From assembly GCA_965204165.1 (NCBI GenBank), contig OZ241969.1:3100001-3164000 (forward strand): DNA of 64,000 nucleotides, given 5' to 3'. A program made the position numbers and the translations under genes. Below, in pieces: positions 8,634-17,819 of this stretch; the first letter of the stretch is position 1; each line of letters starts with the position of its first letter. The notes under the pieces were generated by a model that ran no database searches, was not told where the DNA came from, and saw only the letters and a list, made by a program, of their open reading frames with translations. Source of the stretch: VYFG01 sp965204165. GTDB lineage: Bacteria; Pseudomonadota; Gammaproteobacteria; Arenicellales; Poriferihabitantaceae.

Positions 8634-10067
8634 CTACACCACCATCCTCTCCAGCACCTGCCCGGGCCGTCTTCCCGTGGGCTTTCCGTGCTGCCAGACA
8701 ATCTCACCCCCCACAATGACCGTATGAATCCCCTCCGCCGGCACCTTGGAGTGCTCGAAGGTAGCGGAGTCGATGATGGTCCTGGGATCGAAAATCACCA
8801 GATCCGCAATCGCCCCTTCCCGAATGACCCCCCGGTCCTTCAACCCGAACACCTTCGCCGGCACACTGGTCATCCGCCGCACCGCCTCTTCCAGGGTGAA
8901 AAGCCCCAGGTCGCGGCAATAGTGCCCAAGCACCCGCGGAAAAGTCCCCCACAACCTCGGGTGAGGCACCTCGTCATGGGGCAGCCCATCGGACCCGATC
9001 ATGGCATCCGGAAACTGCAGCACCCGCTGCAGATCATCCTCGTGCATCTGAAAATAGATGGCCCCGGCCGGCTGCAGCCTGTCGGCCGCATCATAAAGGT
9101 CCATACCCCATTCCCCGGCAATGTCCGCCAGATCCCTGCCGTTCATTTCGGGATGGGATTTCGACCAAGTCACGATGATCCGCTCCGTCCGCTCGATATA
9201 TTCGGCCATCAACACCGTGGAACTTGCGATATAGGGGTAGACATCCAGGTTGAGACTCTGAACCTGCTGCGCCTCCGATATTCGCCGTAGCGTTTCCCGG
9301 GTCTTGCCCCAGTTCGCCTTGCCGCCGGCCTTGTGATGGGAAATCACCACTGGCACATCAGCCTCCTTGCCGATCCGGATCGTCTCTTCCACGGATTCAA
9401 GGACCGCACCTTCCTCATTGCGCATGTGCGTGGTGTGTATACCGTTGTGGGCCTTCAGTCGCGAAACCAGGGCAATCACCTCCTCCGTGGGTGCATGGGC
9501 GGCAGGCGCATAGGCAAGACCGGTGCTCATGCCGATAGCACCGGCCGCCATGGCGGCATCCAGCAACTCGCCCATCCGCCCGATCTCGTCCGCTGTGGCC
9601 GGCCTTTCCAGGTTATCCATGGTCGCTGCCCGCAGGGTGGAGTGACCCACCTGCATGGCGAGATTGATGGCCGGCGGAAATCTCTCCACGGCGTCGCGAT
9701 ATTCGAGCATCGTCGAATACCTGAAGTCGTTGCTGTCACCCAGAAGATTCAGCGGGGGAGGAGGTTCGACTCCGCACAGAGGAGCCAGGCTTACGCCGCA
9801 ATTTCCCGTAATCACCGTCGTGACCCCCTGGCTCACCTTTGGCGTCATGGTCGGGTCGGACATCACCAGCCGGTCATCGTGCGTGTGGACATCAATGAAT
9901 CCCGGCGCCACTACCAGATGTTCCGCATCGATCGTGTCGGCGGTGTCGGGGTTATCCAGTTGTTCCAACAGATGAATCCGGGACCCGGAGACCGCGATCG
10001 TTCGGGTGGTTCTGGCGGGGGTTAATCCATCAATAACCGATCCGTTTCGAATAATCAGTTCATCCAT
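8634..10067 (-). CDS. D-aminoacylase / N-acyl-D-amino-acid deacylase family amidohydrolase
   Basis: Members hydrolyse N-acyl-D-amino acids or related amides with a zinc-dependent TIM-barrel active site. The 477-residue protein has the metal motif PGFIDVHTHDD (H61, H63), the D-aminoacylase-specific cysteine ligand in TGNCGVSLAPL (C90), a histidine in THMRNEE, SHHKAGG and the catalytic aspartate region IGSDGLPHDE. The C-terminal strand segment closes the small beta domain. The ATG at 10067 starts MDELIIRNG, the usual opening; the in-frame start at 10094 is less typical. No transporter or racemase partner is adjacent, so the substrate is unknown. Confidence 0.88.
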   Translation of the reverse strand: MDELIIRNGSVIDGLTPARTTRTIAVSGSRIHLLEQLDNPDTADTIDAEHLVVAPGFIDVHTHDDRLVMSDPTMTPKVSQGVTTVITGNCGVSLAPLCGVEPPPPLNLLGDSNDFRYSTMLEYRDAVERFPPAINLAMQVGHSTLRAATMDNLERPATADEIGRMGELLDAAMAAGAIGMSTGLAYAPAAHAPTEEVIALVSRLKAHNGIHTTHMRNEEGAVLESVEETIRIGKEADVPVVISHHKAGGKANWGKTRETLRRISEAQQVQSLNLDVYPYIASSTVLMAEYIERTERIIVTWSKSHPEMNGRDLADIAGEWGMDLYDAADRLQPAGAIYFQMHEDDLQRVLQFPDAMIGSDGLPHDEVPHPRLWGTFPRVLGHYCRDLGLFTLEEAVRRMTSVPAKVFGLKDRGVIREGAIADLVIFDPRTIIDSATFEHSKVPAEGIHTVIVGGEIVWQHGKPTGRRPGQVLERMVV

Positions 10068-10350
10068 CGACGGCCTGTGTGTGTTGGACTGCACCGGAAA
10101 TCAACCCACCCGGATGGGCCGATTGCCGAGCGCGGAGAAGCAGGATGGAGACCACGGCACGCCCCGGGGATGTTGGCTGGCCCGGAGAGGGGCACCTATG
10201 GCGGGCCATGGACAGGCAGATGCGCATGATCGTCCCGGCCGCCGCATTCGACCAGTACGATCCGGTATGTCGTTGCCCCTTCATGGGCCAAGGATATGGC
10301 CGGGCCCTGCGGAAAGCAACCAGGGTGCAGGAGGCGCCAACTCTGCGTGA
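10068..10350. other. 283-bp spacer without a recognised gene
   Basis: Open frames on both strands cross this stretch but none shows a domain, a good ribosome binding site or a conserved pattern. It separates two minus-strand genes and probably holds the promoter of the D-aminoacylase-type gene. Confidence 0.4.
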
Positions 10351-11019
10351 TCAGGCGGGATCAAGGGACAGGGAATCGATGCGAACGCGGTAGGAAGATC
10401 CGGTATCATCCCCGTCAGAGCTGAGCCACACCGCCACGATATCCGCGTCGGTGGGGATTGCCAGTACCTGGTTCACCCTGCCGGCGGCATCGGTTTTCAG
10501 GACGAAATGCTCGCGCCAGATGGCGGTGGTGGGATGGGCGCGCTCCCGACCGTCCAGTACGGGATCCTGCCAGGTGTTGTAGAACTCCACCCGGCTGATC
10601 CCGGACCCTTTCGGCGCCAGGGCATACAGGGTCCGAATCCATTTGGGAGCCACCGTACGCTGGAAGAAATTCAGGGTCTTGTCACCTGCATAGACAAGCC
10701 CCACGCGCAGGCGGAAATCATCCCCTCCTTTTTCGCCCTGGGCATTGTCACCGAGGTCCACACGGCCATGGATGACCGCATCGACATGCAGCCTTCCGTA
10801 TCTGCCGGATGCCTTCAGCGGGTAGACGATGGCGCTGGCGGAACCGTTCACACCGATCTCCATGCCGTCCCCGGAGAACTCGACCTCATTGACGGGAATG
10901 CCCCGGTATCCCAGGATTTGCCAGGGGCCTGCCTCCAGGGGAATCTGGAGCGCATGGACCGGCAGGGACACCAGCGCAAAGACACTGCAACACAGGTTCG
11001 CAAACGATAATCTGCGCAT
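10351..11019 (-). CDS. secreted DUF3047-like protein
   Basis: The product starts MRRLSFANLCCSVFALVSL, a clear Sec signal peptide ending near PVHA, so it should be periplasmic or exported. The mature part is beta-rich. The segments GDDFRLRVGLVYAG, the tryptophan-containing WREHFVLKTD and the C-terminal DDTGSSYRVRIDSLSL match the general pattern of DUF3047 (GDDF..R..V at the centre, an aspartate-rich end). The function of that family is not established. I chose the ATG at 11019 because the upstream extension to 11106 precedes the signal peptide. It follows panC by about 110 bp in the same direction. Confidence 0.6.
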   Translation of the reverse strand: MRRLSFANLCCSVFALVSLPVHALQIPLEAGPWQILGYRGIPVNEVEFSGDGMEIGVNGSASAIVYPLKASGRYGRLHVDAVIHGRVDLGDNAQGEKGGDDFRLRVGLVYAGDKTLNFFQRTVAPKWIRTLYALAPKGSGISRVEFYNTWQDPVLDGRERAHPTTAIWREHFVLKTDAAGRVNQVLAIPTDADIVAVWLSSDGDDTGSSYRVRIDSLSLDPA

Positions 11020-11132
11020 GACTGGGAAAGATAAGGCCGTGTGATTGGGAGTGGCGGATTCTAGCAGCAGACCATCCGGATGCGACGGCGGACAGGCATG
11101 GGTCATTCACCCCGGAATGCCGGCCGGCCGGT

Positions 11133-12008
11133 TCAGGAATGCGCTCCGGCCGTGTCCAGGTCGAGGTTGTCGATCAGGCGGACGCCCCCAACCCATGCCG
11201 CCACCAGGGCCCGGCCCTTTTGCAGCGGACCCGCAGGCGTTTCGGCGGTCCAGTTTTCCGGGTCGCGCACCGCGGCATAGTCCGTGGTGATTCCGGGGAC
11301 CGCCAGCATGCCCCGCATCAGTTTCTCCAGTACCTCGGGATCTCTCTGCCCGCCGTGCCATGCCCCTGCGGCAGCCCGCAGAGCCCGGACCAGCGCCAGG
11401 GACAATTCCCGTTCCGCCGCGTCGAGCCGGCGGTTGCGGGACGACATGGCGAGTCCCCCGGATTCACGGACCGTGGGACACACGACGACCTCGATTGCAT
11501 TCATCCCGGCGGCAATCTGCCGCACCAGCAGGCTTTGCTGGAAATCCTTCTCTCCGAAATAGGCGCGGCAGGGACCCACCGTACGAAACAGGCGCTCGAC
11601 GATGGCCTGTACGCCCTCCATGTGTCCGGGCCGGAATGCCGCCTCCAGGCCCGCGATTGCCGGCAGGGGCACCACCGGCGGGATGCGGTCCGCATCCCCG
11701 GCTTCGGGAAAGAAACTTTCCAGCGAGCCGGTAAACGCCATCTTGCAGCCGACCTCATCGAGGATGGCCAGATCCTCCTCCAGGCTGCGGGGATACTTGT
11801 CCAGGTCTTCCCGGCTGTTGAACTGCAACGGGTTGACGAAGATGCTGGCGCAGGTGGTCCCGTTTTCCGCCACCGCCCGTTCGACCAGCGAACGGTGTCC
11901 GTCGTGCAATGCCCCCATGGTGGGAACAAAGCCCACTGATTGACCCCCCTTCCTTTGTTCCCGGCACCAGCATTGCGCTTCCGCGGGCGTGCCGAGATAG
12001 ATCGTCAT
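11133..12008 (-). CDS. panC: pantothenate synthetase
   Basis: PanC condenses pantoate and beta-alanine with ATP, the last step of vitamin B5 synthesis. The 291-residue protein shows VPTMGALHDGHRSLV (HxGH ATP motif), FVNPLQF, GEKDFQQ and the KMSKS-equivalent MSSRNRRL. A strong GGAGG lies 5 bp before the ATG at 12008; the open frame back to 12221 is not needed. It ends the metY-to-panC run and follows mupP by 16 bp. panB is not in the window. Confidence 0.96.
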   Translation of the reverse strand: MTIYLGTPAEAQCWCREQRKGGQSVGFVPTMGALHDGHRSLVERAVAENGTTCASIFVNPLQFNSREDLDKYPRSLEEDLAILDEVGCKMAFTGSLESFFPEAGDADRIPPVVPLPAIAGLEAAFRPGHMEGVQAIVERLFRTVGPCRAYFGEKDFQQSLLVRQIAAGMNAIEVVVCPTVRESGGLAMSSRNRRLDAAERELSLALVRALRAAAGAWHGGQRDPEVLEKLMRGMLAVPGITTDYAAVRDPENWTAETPAGPLQKGRALVAAWVGGVRLIDNLDLDTAGAHS

Positions 12009-12024
12009 GTCACCCTCCAGCAGG

Positions 12025-12696
12025 TCACCCGACCCACGGCCGAAGGGCCGATGGCCGGGGCAGTATTGCTGACGCCCCCCAAGTGGCCGGATCATCGTCC
12101 GGGCGGATATACCCCCAGGCCGCGACCACGGCATCCGCCCCTGCGGCTCTCGCCGAGGCCACATCCCGCTCATCGTCACCGACCATGAGGGCTCTTTCCG
12201 GAGGCACTCCCATGATTTCACAGGCCAGCAATACGGGATCGGGCCAGGGTTTGCTGCGAGGAGCCGTGTCGCTGCAGATCATGCAGGCGGGCCGGTCCCG
12301 CATTCCCAGTTCCCGCAACAGCCGGTCCGTAAGGTAGGTGGGCTTGTTGGTGACGATTCCCCATGGCCGGGACCCGGATTCCAGTCCGGCCAGGATTCCC
12401 TCCAGGCCGTCAAACAGGCAGGAGTGGCGGCTGATGTCGGACTCGTAGGCAACCAGGTAGCGTTGCCACAGTGCCTGTGCCTCCTCGCTCTCCCTCGGCA
12501 GCCCATAGGCCATGCTGACCAGTGTGAGTCCGCCCTGGGATACCCAGGGGCGGAACGTATCCAGCGGCATCGGCGGGCGTCCGTCCTCGTCCAGTATCGT
12601 ATTGAGTGCGGCCACCAGGTCCCCCGCGGTGTCCAGCAGGGTGCCATCCAGGTCGAACAGCATCGCGTCCGGCATCCGGCATGGTTTCCCGCCCAT
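12025..12696 (-). CDS. mupP: HAD phosphatase, MupP type (N-acetylmuramate 6-phosphate phosphatase)
   Basis: The protein is a HAD-superfamily phosphatase with the nucleophile motif MLFDLDGTLLDT, motif II in GIVTNKP, and motif III/IV around KPWPDP and MVGDDERDV. The C-terminal WGYIRPDDDPATWGA resembles Pseudomonas MupP, which dephosphorylates MurNAc-6-P in cell-wall recycling and lies next to ubiG there, as here. Phosphoglycolate phosphatase (Gph) is the alternative and sequence alone does not fully separate the two. Possible starts are ATG at 12696 (223 residues, used here), ATG at 12675 and TTG at 12717. Confidence 0.8.
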   Translation of the reverse strand: MGGKPCRMPDAMLFDLDGTLLDTAGDLVAALNTILDEDGRPPMPLDTFRPWVSQGGLTLVSMAYGLPRESEEAQALWQRYLVAYESDISRHSCLFDGLEGILAGLESGSRPWGIVTNKPTYLTDRLLRELGMRDRPACMICSDTAPRSKPWPDPVLLACEIMGVPPERALMVGDDERDVASARAAGADAVVAAWGYIRPDDDPATWGASAILPRPSALRPWVG

Positions 12697-12706
12697 GGCG
12701 TCCCGC

Positions 12707-13435
12707 TCAGCCGTCAACTGCGTGGGCGATGTAGTTCACGTCCACACCGGGCGCCAGCCGGTATTGCTGGAGCAGGGGATTGTAGTGCATGCCGGTCAGT
12801 TCCGTGATCCGGATGCCGGCCTGTTCGCACCAGCCATACAGTTCCGATGGCCTGATCAGTTTCTCATACTGGTGTGTGCCCCTTGGCAGAATCCGGAATA
12901 TGAATTCCGCGCCCAGGATGGCGAAGAGAAACGATTTCGGATTCCGGTTGATCGTGGAGAAGTATACCGAACCGCCGGGCTTGATCAGGGCGGCGCAGGC
13001 CGATACGACACTGGCAGGGTCCGGTACATGCTCGAGCATTTCCATGCAGGTAACGACGTCGTACGCGCCCGCGTCCGATTCGGCCAGCGCCTCGGCCGTC
13101 ATCTTCCGGTATTCCAGTTCTGCGCCGCTTTCCACGGCGTGTGCCCTGGCCACCTTGAGCGGGGCCTCGCCCATGTCGATGCCCGTGACGTGGGCGCCCG
13201 CCAGGGCCATGGCCTCACTCAGTATTCCGCCCCCGCATCCCACATCCACGACGCGCAGGCCATCAAGCGGCGTGCGCGCATTGATGAATCCCAGGCGCAG
13301 GGGGTTGATCAGGTGCAGCGGCTTGAACTCGCTTTCCGGATCCCACCATCGGCTGGCAAGTTCCTCGAACTTGTCGATTTCCGCCGCATCCACGTTTTCG
13401 TGCGGGATGCCGTCTGCCTGGACTCGTGCACTCAT
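12707..13435 (-). CDS. ubiG: ubiquinone biosynthesis O-methyltransferase
   Basis: UbiG carries out both O-methylations in ubiquinone synthesis. The 242-residue protein contains SAM motif I VVDVGCGGG (62-70), acidic post-motif GIDMGEAPL, motif II VTCMEMLEHVPDP and INRNPKSF, all standard for UbiG. The ATG at 13435 overlaps the end of the preceding deaminase gene by 4 bp. The longer open frame upstream to 14503 is a shadow of that gene. Confidence 0.96.
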   Translation of the reverse strand: MSARVQADGIPHENVDAAEIDKFEELASRWWDPESEFKPLHLINPLRLGFINARTPLDGLRVVDVGCGGGILSEAMALAGAHVTGIDMGEAPLKVARAHAVESGAELEYRKMTAEALAESDAGAYDVVTCMEMLEHVPDPASVVSACAALIKPGGSVYFSTINRNPKSFLFAILGAEFIFRILPRGTHQYEKLIRPSELYGWCEQAGIRITELTGMHYNPLLQQYRLAPGVDVNYIAHAVDG

Positions 13436-14781
13436 GATCCGGAGGATGGGGGCTGCCGGGCGATCTTCAAACCCCACTGTCTTGCATCGGCGAGAACACG
13501 GTCCTCTTCCAGCCGGGTGAACGTACCGCTGTCGAGAACCTGGCATCCGCCGATCCAGACATGGCTGACCTGATCGCCCGCACAACCATAGACCACCTGG
13601 CTGAGCGGGTGGTAGACCGGCAGGGATCTGGCAACGGACAGATCGATGGCCACCAGGTCGGCGAGCTTTCCGGGTTCTATGGACCCGATCCGGTCTTCCA
13701 TGCCGAGTGCACAGGCGCCGCCCATGGTGGCCGCCCAGAGAGACTGCGCCGCGTTCATGGCGGAAGGGTCGCCGGCAATGCCCTTGGCCAGCAGGGACGC
13801 TGTCTGCATCTCGGACAGCATGTCCAGGTCGTTGTTGCTCGAGGCGCCGTCGGTGCCGATGGCGACATTGACGCCTGCACCCAGCAGGTCCGACACCCGG
13901 CACATCCCGCTTGCGAGTTTCAGGTTGGATTGGGGGCAGTGAATCACGCTGACCCCGCGGGAGGCGACGGACTCGATTTCCATGTCCAGCAGCTGGGTCA
14001 TGTGGACCGCGGCAAGACGCGGACTCACCAGTCCAAGCCGGTCCAGCCGCTCCAGCGGGCGGACGCCGAAGCGGTCGACGGATTCGCTGATTTCGTGCTC
14101 GGTTTCGTGAACATGCATGTGCACCTGACAGTCCAGTTCTTCCGCCAGGGTGGCGATCTTCTCCAGGGTCCCGTCGCTGACGGTATAGGGGGCATGCGGA
14201 GCGAAGGCCGCATTCACCAGCCTGGAATGCCGCAGTGCATCCCGGGTTTCCAGACCCTTTTCGATGTACTCTTCGGGCGTGGAAGCCCATGCCGTGGGAA
14301 ACTCGATCGCGATCATTCCCACGGTTGCACGCATGCCTGCCGCTTCTGCACGGGCGGCCACCGTGTCGGGAAAGAAATACATGTCCTGGAAACATGTCGT
14401 GCCGCCGCGAATCATCTCCAGCATGGCAAGGTCGGTGCCCACAGCCACGTAGTCCCGGTCCACGCAGCGGGCTTCGGTCGGCCAGATGTACTCGGACAGC
14501 CATTGCATCAGCGGCAGGTCGTCCGCGAATCCGCGCAGCAGGGTCATCGCGGCGTGGGTATGGGCATTGACCAGACCGGGGATGAGGACGTGGTCATCCA
14601 GTTCCACCATCTCGGCGGATTCCCAGGCGCCGAGCACCTCCGAACGTGCGCCCGCCTCGGCGATGCAATCCCCTACAATGACGACGGCGTGGTCCTCAAG
14701 CACCGTGGCAGGGTCGGAATTCTCCCCCCCGGCGACCGGGATCGTCCATCTGGGCAGCAGAATCCTGTCCGCATTATTCAT
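13432..14781 (-). CDS. mtaD: 5'-methylthioadenosine / S-adenosylhomocysteine deaminase family (TRZ/ATZ) hydrolase
   Basis: This amidohydrolase class deaminates methylthioadenosine or related adenosine derivatives. The 449-residue protein has metal ligands in PGLVNAHTHAAM (H74, H76), APHAPYTV, HVHETEHE and GTDGASSNND. The same gene order (deaminase, ubiG, mupP) is found in Pseudomonas, where the deaminase acts on methylthioadenosine. Its substrate could remove S-adenosyl by-products made by methyltransferases such as UbiG, but that is inference. It overlaps ubiG by 4 bp and begins 3 bp after the rhomboid gene. Confidence 0.88.
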   Translation of the reverse strand: MNNADRILLPRWTIPVAGGENSDPATVLEDHAVVIVGDCIAEAGARSEVLGAWESAEMVELDDHVLIPGLVNAHTHAAMTLLRGFADDLPLMQWLSEYIWPTEARCVDRDYVAVGTDLAMLEMIRGGTTCFQDMYFFPDTVAARAEAAGMRATVGMIAIEFPTAWASTPEEYIEKGLETRDALRHSRLVNAAFAPHAPYTVSDGTLEKIATLAEELDCQVHMHVHETEHEISESVDRFGVRPLERLDRLGLVSPRLAAVHMTQLLDMEIESVASRGVSVIHCPQSNLKLASGMCRVSDLLGAGVNVAIGTDGASSNNDLDMLSEMQTASLLAKGIAGDPSAMNAAQSLWAATMGGACALGMEDRIGSIEPGKLADLVAIDLSVARSLPVYHPLSQVVYGCAGDQVSHVWIGGCQVLDSGTFTRLEEDRVLADARQWGLKIARQPPSSGS

Positions 14782-14784
14782 GGC

Positions 14785-15498
14785 TCATACCTCCCGTCCG
14801 GGAGTCGACCGGGGAATGTGGAACAGACGGATCAGCAGGAACCCTGCCGCGAAGCCGCCGATATGGGCCCAGAACGCGATTCCCCCCTGCTGGCCCGCCC
14901 CGATGGTTGCAAAGGCGCTCAGGGCCTGCAGCGCCAGCCAGATTCCCAGCATCCAGACCGCGGGGATGGTGCGCCGCATCACGAAATAGCCGAGGATGAT
15001 GGCGATATGGACGGGCACCCGGGGATACAGCCGCGCATAGGCGCCCATGATGCCGCCGATCGCGCCCGAGGCGCCCACCATGGGAACCATGCTCCCCGGG
15101 TCCGCAGCCATCTGGGCGGCCACTGCCGCGATGCCGCCGAGGAGATAGAACACGATGAAGCGGAAGGGCCGCAAGGCGTCCTCGATATTGTCGGCAAAGA
15201 TCCACAGGAACCACATGTTGCCGATGAGATGCAGCCAGCCGCCGTGCATGAACATGGAACTGATGACATTGAACCAGCCCTGGGAGACCGGCGGGCAATA
15301 GCCGGCGGAGCCGGTCCAGTCCTGCGCGGCGCCCAGCAAGGCGCCCGGTATGGCACCGAACCGGCAGACCGACTCCACCAGGGCGGGTTGGGTGCCCATA
15401 CCCTGAACCAGCACCCAGACGAGCACGTTCAGGATGATCAGGCTGTAGGTAACCCAGGGGACATGGTGGGTGGGATTCTCGTCCTTGTAGGGGATCAT
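14785..15498 (-). CDS. rhomboid-family intramembrane serine protease
   Basis: Rhomboids cut membrane proteins within the bilayer. The 237-residue protein has about seven hydrophobic segments, the catalytic serine motif GASGAIGG (S144) and the catalytic histidine in WAHIGGFAAGF (H212), plus the upstream HGGWLHLIGNMWFLWIF segment typical of the family. The insertion around residues 50-75 (L1 loop region) is cysteine-containing. It overlaps the upstream hydrolase gene by 4 bp. Its substrate is unknown. Confidence 0.92.
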   Translation of the reverse strand: MIPYKDENPTHHVPWVTYSLIILNVLVWVLVQGMGTQPALVESVCRFGAIPGALLGAAQDWTGSAGYCPPVSQGWFNVISSMFMHGGWLHLIGNMWFLWIFADNIEDALRPFRFIVFYLLGGIAAVAAQMAADPGSMVPMVGASGAIGGIMGAYARLYPRVPVHIAIILGYFVMRRTIPAVWMLGIWLALQALSAFATIGAGQQGGIAFWAHIGGFAAGFLLIRLFHIPRSTPGREV

Positions 15499-16298
15499 GG
15501 ATTTTCACGTATGAACCTGATCAATGCATCCCGCACACCATCGGGGCTTTCCGACATCAGATTGTGACCGCAGTCAGGCAGCAGGGCGATCTCGGCGCCG
15601 GGATGCTCATCCGCCGTCCTCTTCGCCAGCTTGCAGGGCGCCATCCGGTCCTGTATGCCGCTCAGGAACAGGATGGGGCAGTTGATTCCCTCCAGGGCTC
15701 CCGGTGCACCCTGGTAGGTGTTGCAGGCGGTGAGGTCGGTAAACACCGCCCCGTGACGGCTGTTTTCCATCAACCGGTACTGGTTGCCGGTGGACCAGAA
15801 CCCGGGATTGGGTTCCCCGCCGATGGGAGACGCATGACTCCACTGTGTCATCATGGCATAGGCCTCTTCCGGCCGGTCCCTGGCAGCATCCAGGAGAACC
15901 GGCGCAACCGTCATGGGGAAACAGAATCCGACCAGTGAAAGCGATGCCAGTGGCGGCGCCTTGGCGTGGCGATCGCCGGCGGCCTCGAGGCAGATCAGTG
16001 AGCCCATGCTGTGACCCACAAGGTGATGCCGACGGCCAAGCCCCAGGCCCATCAATTCGTTCAGCCATCGGGCGTAACCCTCTATGCTGTCCATGGAATC
16101 CCCATCGCTCTGTCCATGACCCGGCAGGTCAATGGCCAGGGCATTGTATCCATGGTAGGCGAAGAACCGGCTCTGGTGACACCACACCGAGTGATCCATG
16201 GCGGTCCCGTGGACGAAGATCACGGTATCAAGGGCGGGGTCCACCTCCCTCGACGCCGTGTAGGCATAGTACCGCTGCTGTTCCAGGCTCAGTTTCAT
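15495..16298 (-). CDS. alpha/beta-fold hydrolase
   Basis: The 267-residue protein has the oxyanion segment FVHGTAMDHSVW, the nucleophile elbow GHSMG (S97) and a C-terminal catalytic His in PDCGHNLMSE, with an Asp in LSGIQDRMAP. These make a full Ser-Asp-His triad. There is no signal peptide, so it acts in the cytoplasm. The substrate cannot be told from sequence; esterase, lactonase and meta-cleavage hydrolase are all possible. It starts 14 bp after metY and overlaps the rhomboid gene by 4 bp. Confidence 0.85.
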   Translation of the reverse strand: MKLSLEQQRYYAYTASREVDPALDTVIFVHGTAMDHSVWCHQSRFFAYHGYNALAIDLPGHGQSDGDSMDSIEGYARWLNELMGLGLGRRHHLVGHSMGSLICLEAAGDRHAKAPPLASLSLVGFCFPMTVAPVLLDAARDRPEEAYAMMTQWSHASPIGGEPNPGFWSTGNQYRLMENSRHGAVFTDLTACNTYQGAPGALEGINCPILFLSGIQDRMAPCKLAKRTADEHPGAEIALLPDCGHNLMSESPDGVRDALIRFIRENP

Positions 16299-16312
16299 CG
16301 TCGCCGGTGTGT

Positions 16313-17614
16313 TCAGGAAGCCGCCTTGCGGGACCGGTGAATCGCCCGGGAAAGATCCTCCAGCAGGTCATCCGCGTCCTCGAGGCCGATGGAAAGACGG
16401 ATGGTGCCGGGGCTGATGCCGGCTTCCAGCAGGTCAGACTCGCTCATCCGGTAGTGGGTGGTGCTTGCCGGATGGATGACCAGGCTCTTGGCGTCGCCAA
16501 CGTTGGCAAGGTGGGAGAAGATCTGCAGGCTCTCGACGAACACCCTCCCGGCCTCGCGGCCGCCCTTGAGGGTAAAGCTGAAAACCGCACCCGCCCCTCG
16601 CGGCAGCAGCGACTGGGCAAGGTGATAGTCCGGATGCTCCGGCAATTCCGGGTAACTGACATCCTCCACCGCGTCCTGGTCCTGGAGAAACTCGATCACC
16701 CTGCGGGTGTTGGCCACGTGGCGGTCCATGCGGACCGAAAGCGTCTCGAGCCCCTGGAGCACATAAAATGCCGTGGTGGGACTCATGCAGGCACCGAAGT
16801 CCCGCAGCCCCTCCCGCCTCGCGCGCAGCAGAAACGCACCGGTAGAGGATTCCTCGTCGAAGGACATCTGGTGGAATCCCTCATAGGGATCGCTGAGGGT
16901 GGGGAACTTGCCGCTTTGCTCCCAGTTGAAGCGGCCGTTGTCCACCAGAACGCCGCCGATCACGGTCCCGTGGCCGCACAGGAACTTGGTTGCGGAATGC
17001 ATGATGATATCCGTGCCGTAATCAAACGGTCGGATCAGATAGGGTGTCGTGAACGTGGAATCGATGACCAGCGGAATGCCATGTTCGTGGGCCAGTTCGG
17101 CCACGACCGGCAGATTCAGGACATCGTTTCCCGGATTGCCCAACACCTCCCCGAAGATCATCCGGGTTTCCGGACGGATGGCGGCCCGGATCGCGTCGAT
17201 ATCCCGGGGGGATACGAAAGTGGCCGTAATCCCGAAGCGGGGAAGGGTGTACTGCAGCAGGTTGTGGCTGCCGCCGTAAATCGCGCTGGATGACACGATA
17301 TGCGATCCCGCGTCCATCAGCGTGGCGATGGCGAGATGGAGTGCGGCCTGGCCGCTGGCGGTGGCGATGCCTCCAACGCCTTCCTCGAGCGCGGCGACAC
17401 GTTCCTCGAGCACCGACACCGTGGGATTGGACAGCCGGGAATACGCGTGCCCCGGTCTTTCCATGTTGAACAGGGACGCGGCATGCTCGCTGTCACGGAA
17501 GACGTAGCTCGCGGTCTGGTAGATGGGTACGGCACGGGCACCGGTCCTGGGATCCGGCACCTGGCCTGCGTGTAGAGCCAGGGTATCGAACCTGGTGCGT
17601 GTGGGTTGCGGCAT
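16313..17614 (-). CDS. metY: O-acetylhomoserine sulfhydrylase (PLP-dependent)
   Basis: MetY makes homocysteine from O-acetylhomoserine and sulfide. The 433-residue length and opening TRFDTLALHAGQVPDP are typical of MetY rather than the shorter MetB/MetZ. PLP sites include YSRLSNPT, the tyrosine-containing ASAIYGG-like SSSAIYGGSHN, IDSTFTTPYL and the Schiff-base lysine in HSATKFLCGHG. It heads the run that continues to panC. Related cystathionine-synthase-family enzymes are an alternative. Confidence 0.92.
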   Translation of the reverse strand: MPQPTRTRFDTLALHAGQVPDPRTGARAVPIYQTASYVFRDSEHAASLFNMERPGHAYSRLSNPTVSVLEERVAALEEGVGGIATASGQAALHLAIATLMDAGSHIVSSSAIYGGSHNLLQYTLPRFGITATFVSPRDIDAIRAAIRPETRMIFGEVLGNPGNDVLNLPVVAELAHEHGIPLVIDSTFTTPYLIRPFDYGTDIIMHSATKFLCGHGTVIGGVLVDNGRFNWEQSGKFPTLSDPYEGFHQMSFDEESSTGAFLLRARREGLRDFGACMSPTTAFYVLQGLETLSVRMDRHVANTRRVIEFLQDQDAVEDVSYPELPEHPDYHLAQSLLPRGAGAVFSFTLKGGREAGRVFVESLQIFSHLANVGDAKSLVIHPASTTHYRMSESDLLEAGISPGTIRLSIGLEDADDLLEDLSRAIHRSRKAAS

Positions 17615-17819
17615 GGAAAGACGACGGGTGACTGACCGGTGCTGGGATTCTAACCCGAACAGACGGTTACTTTTTCATGATGCGGATGCCCGCAGTCTGA
17701 CCATGCCGGTGTCGGCAACTTGGATGCCTGCACTGTGCGTTTCACGAACCAGGCGATGCGCCCTAGGCAAAACGGGGGCGTGCCGTTAAGCTTGCGGCTT
17801 TCGATCATGGCTGACACTG

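Noticed and set aside
10006..10350. Plus-strand 114-residue frame next to the D-aminoacylase-type gene
   Set aside because: It overlaps the start of the amidohydrolase antisense, has biased Gly/Arg/Pro content and no domain.
12707..14503. A long open frame joining ubiG to upstream sequence
   Set aside because: The N-terminal part is the mtaD gene read in another frame; the ATG at 13435 gives a standard UbiG.
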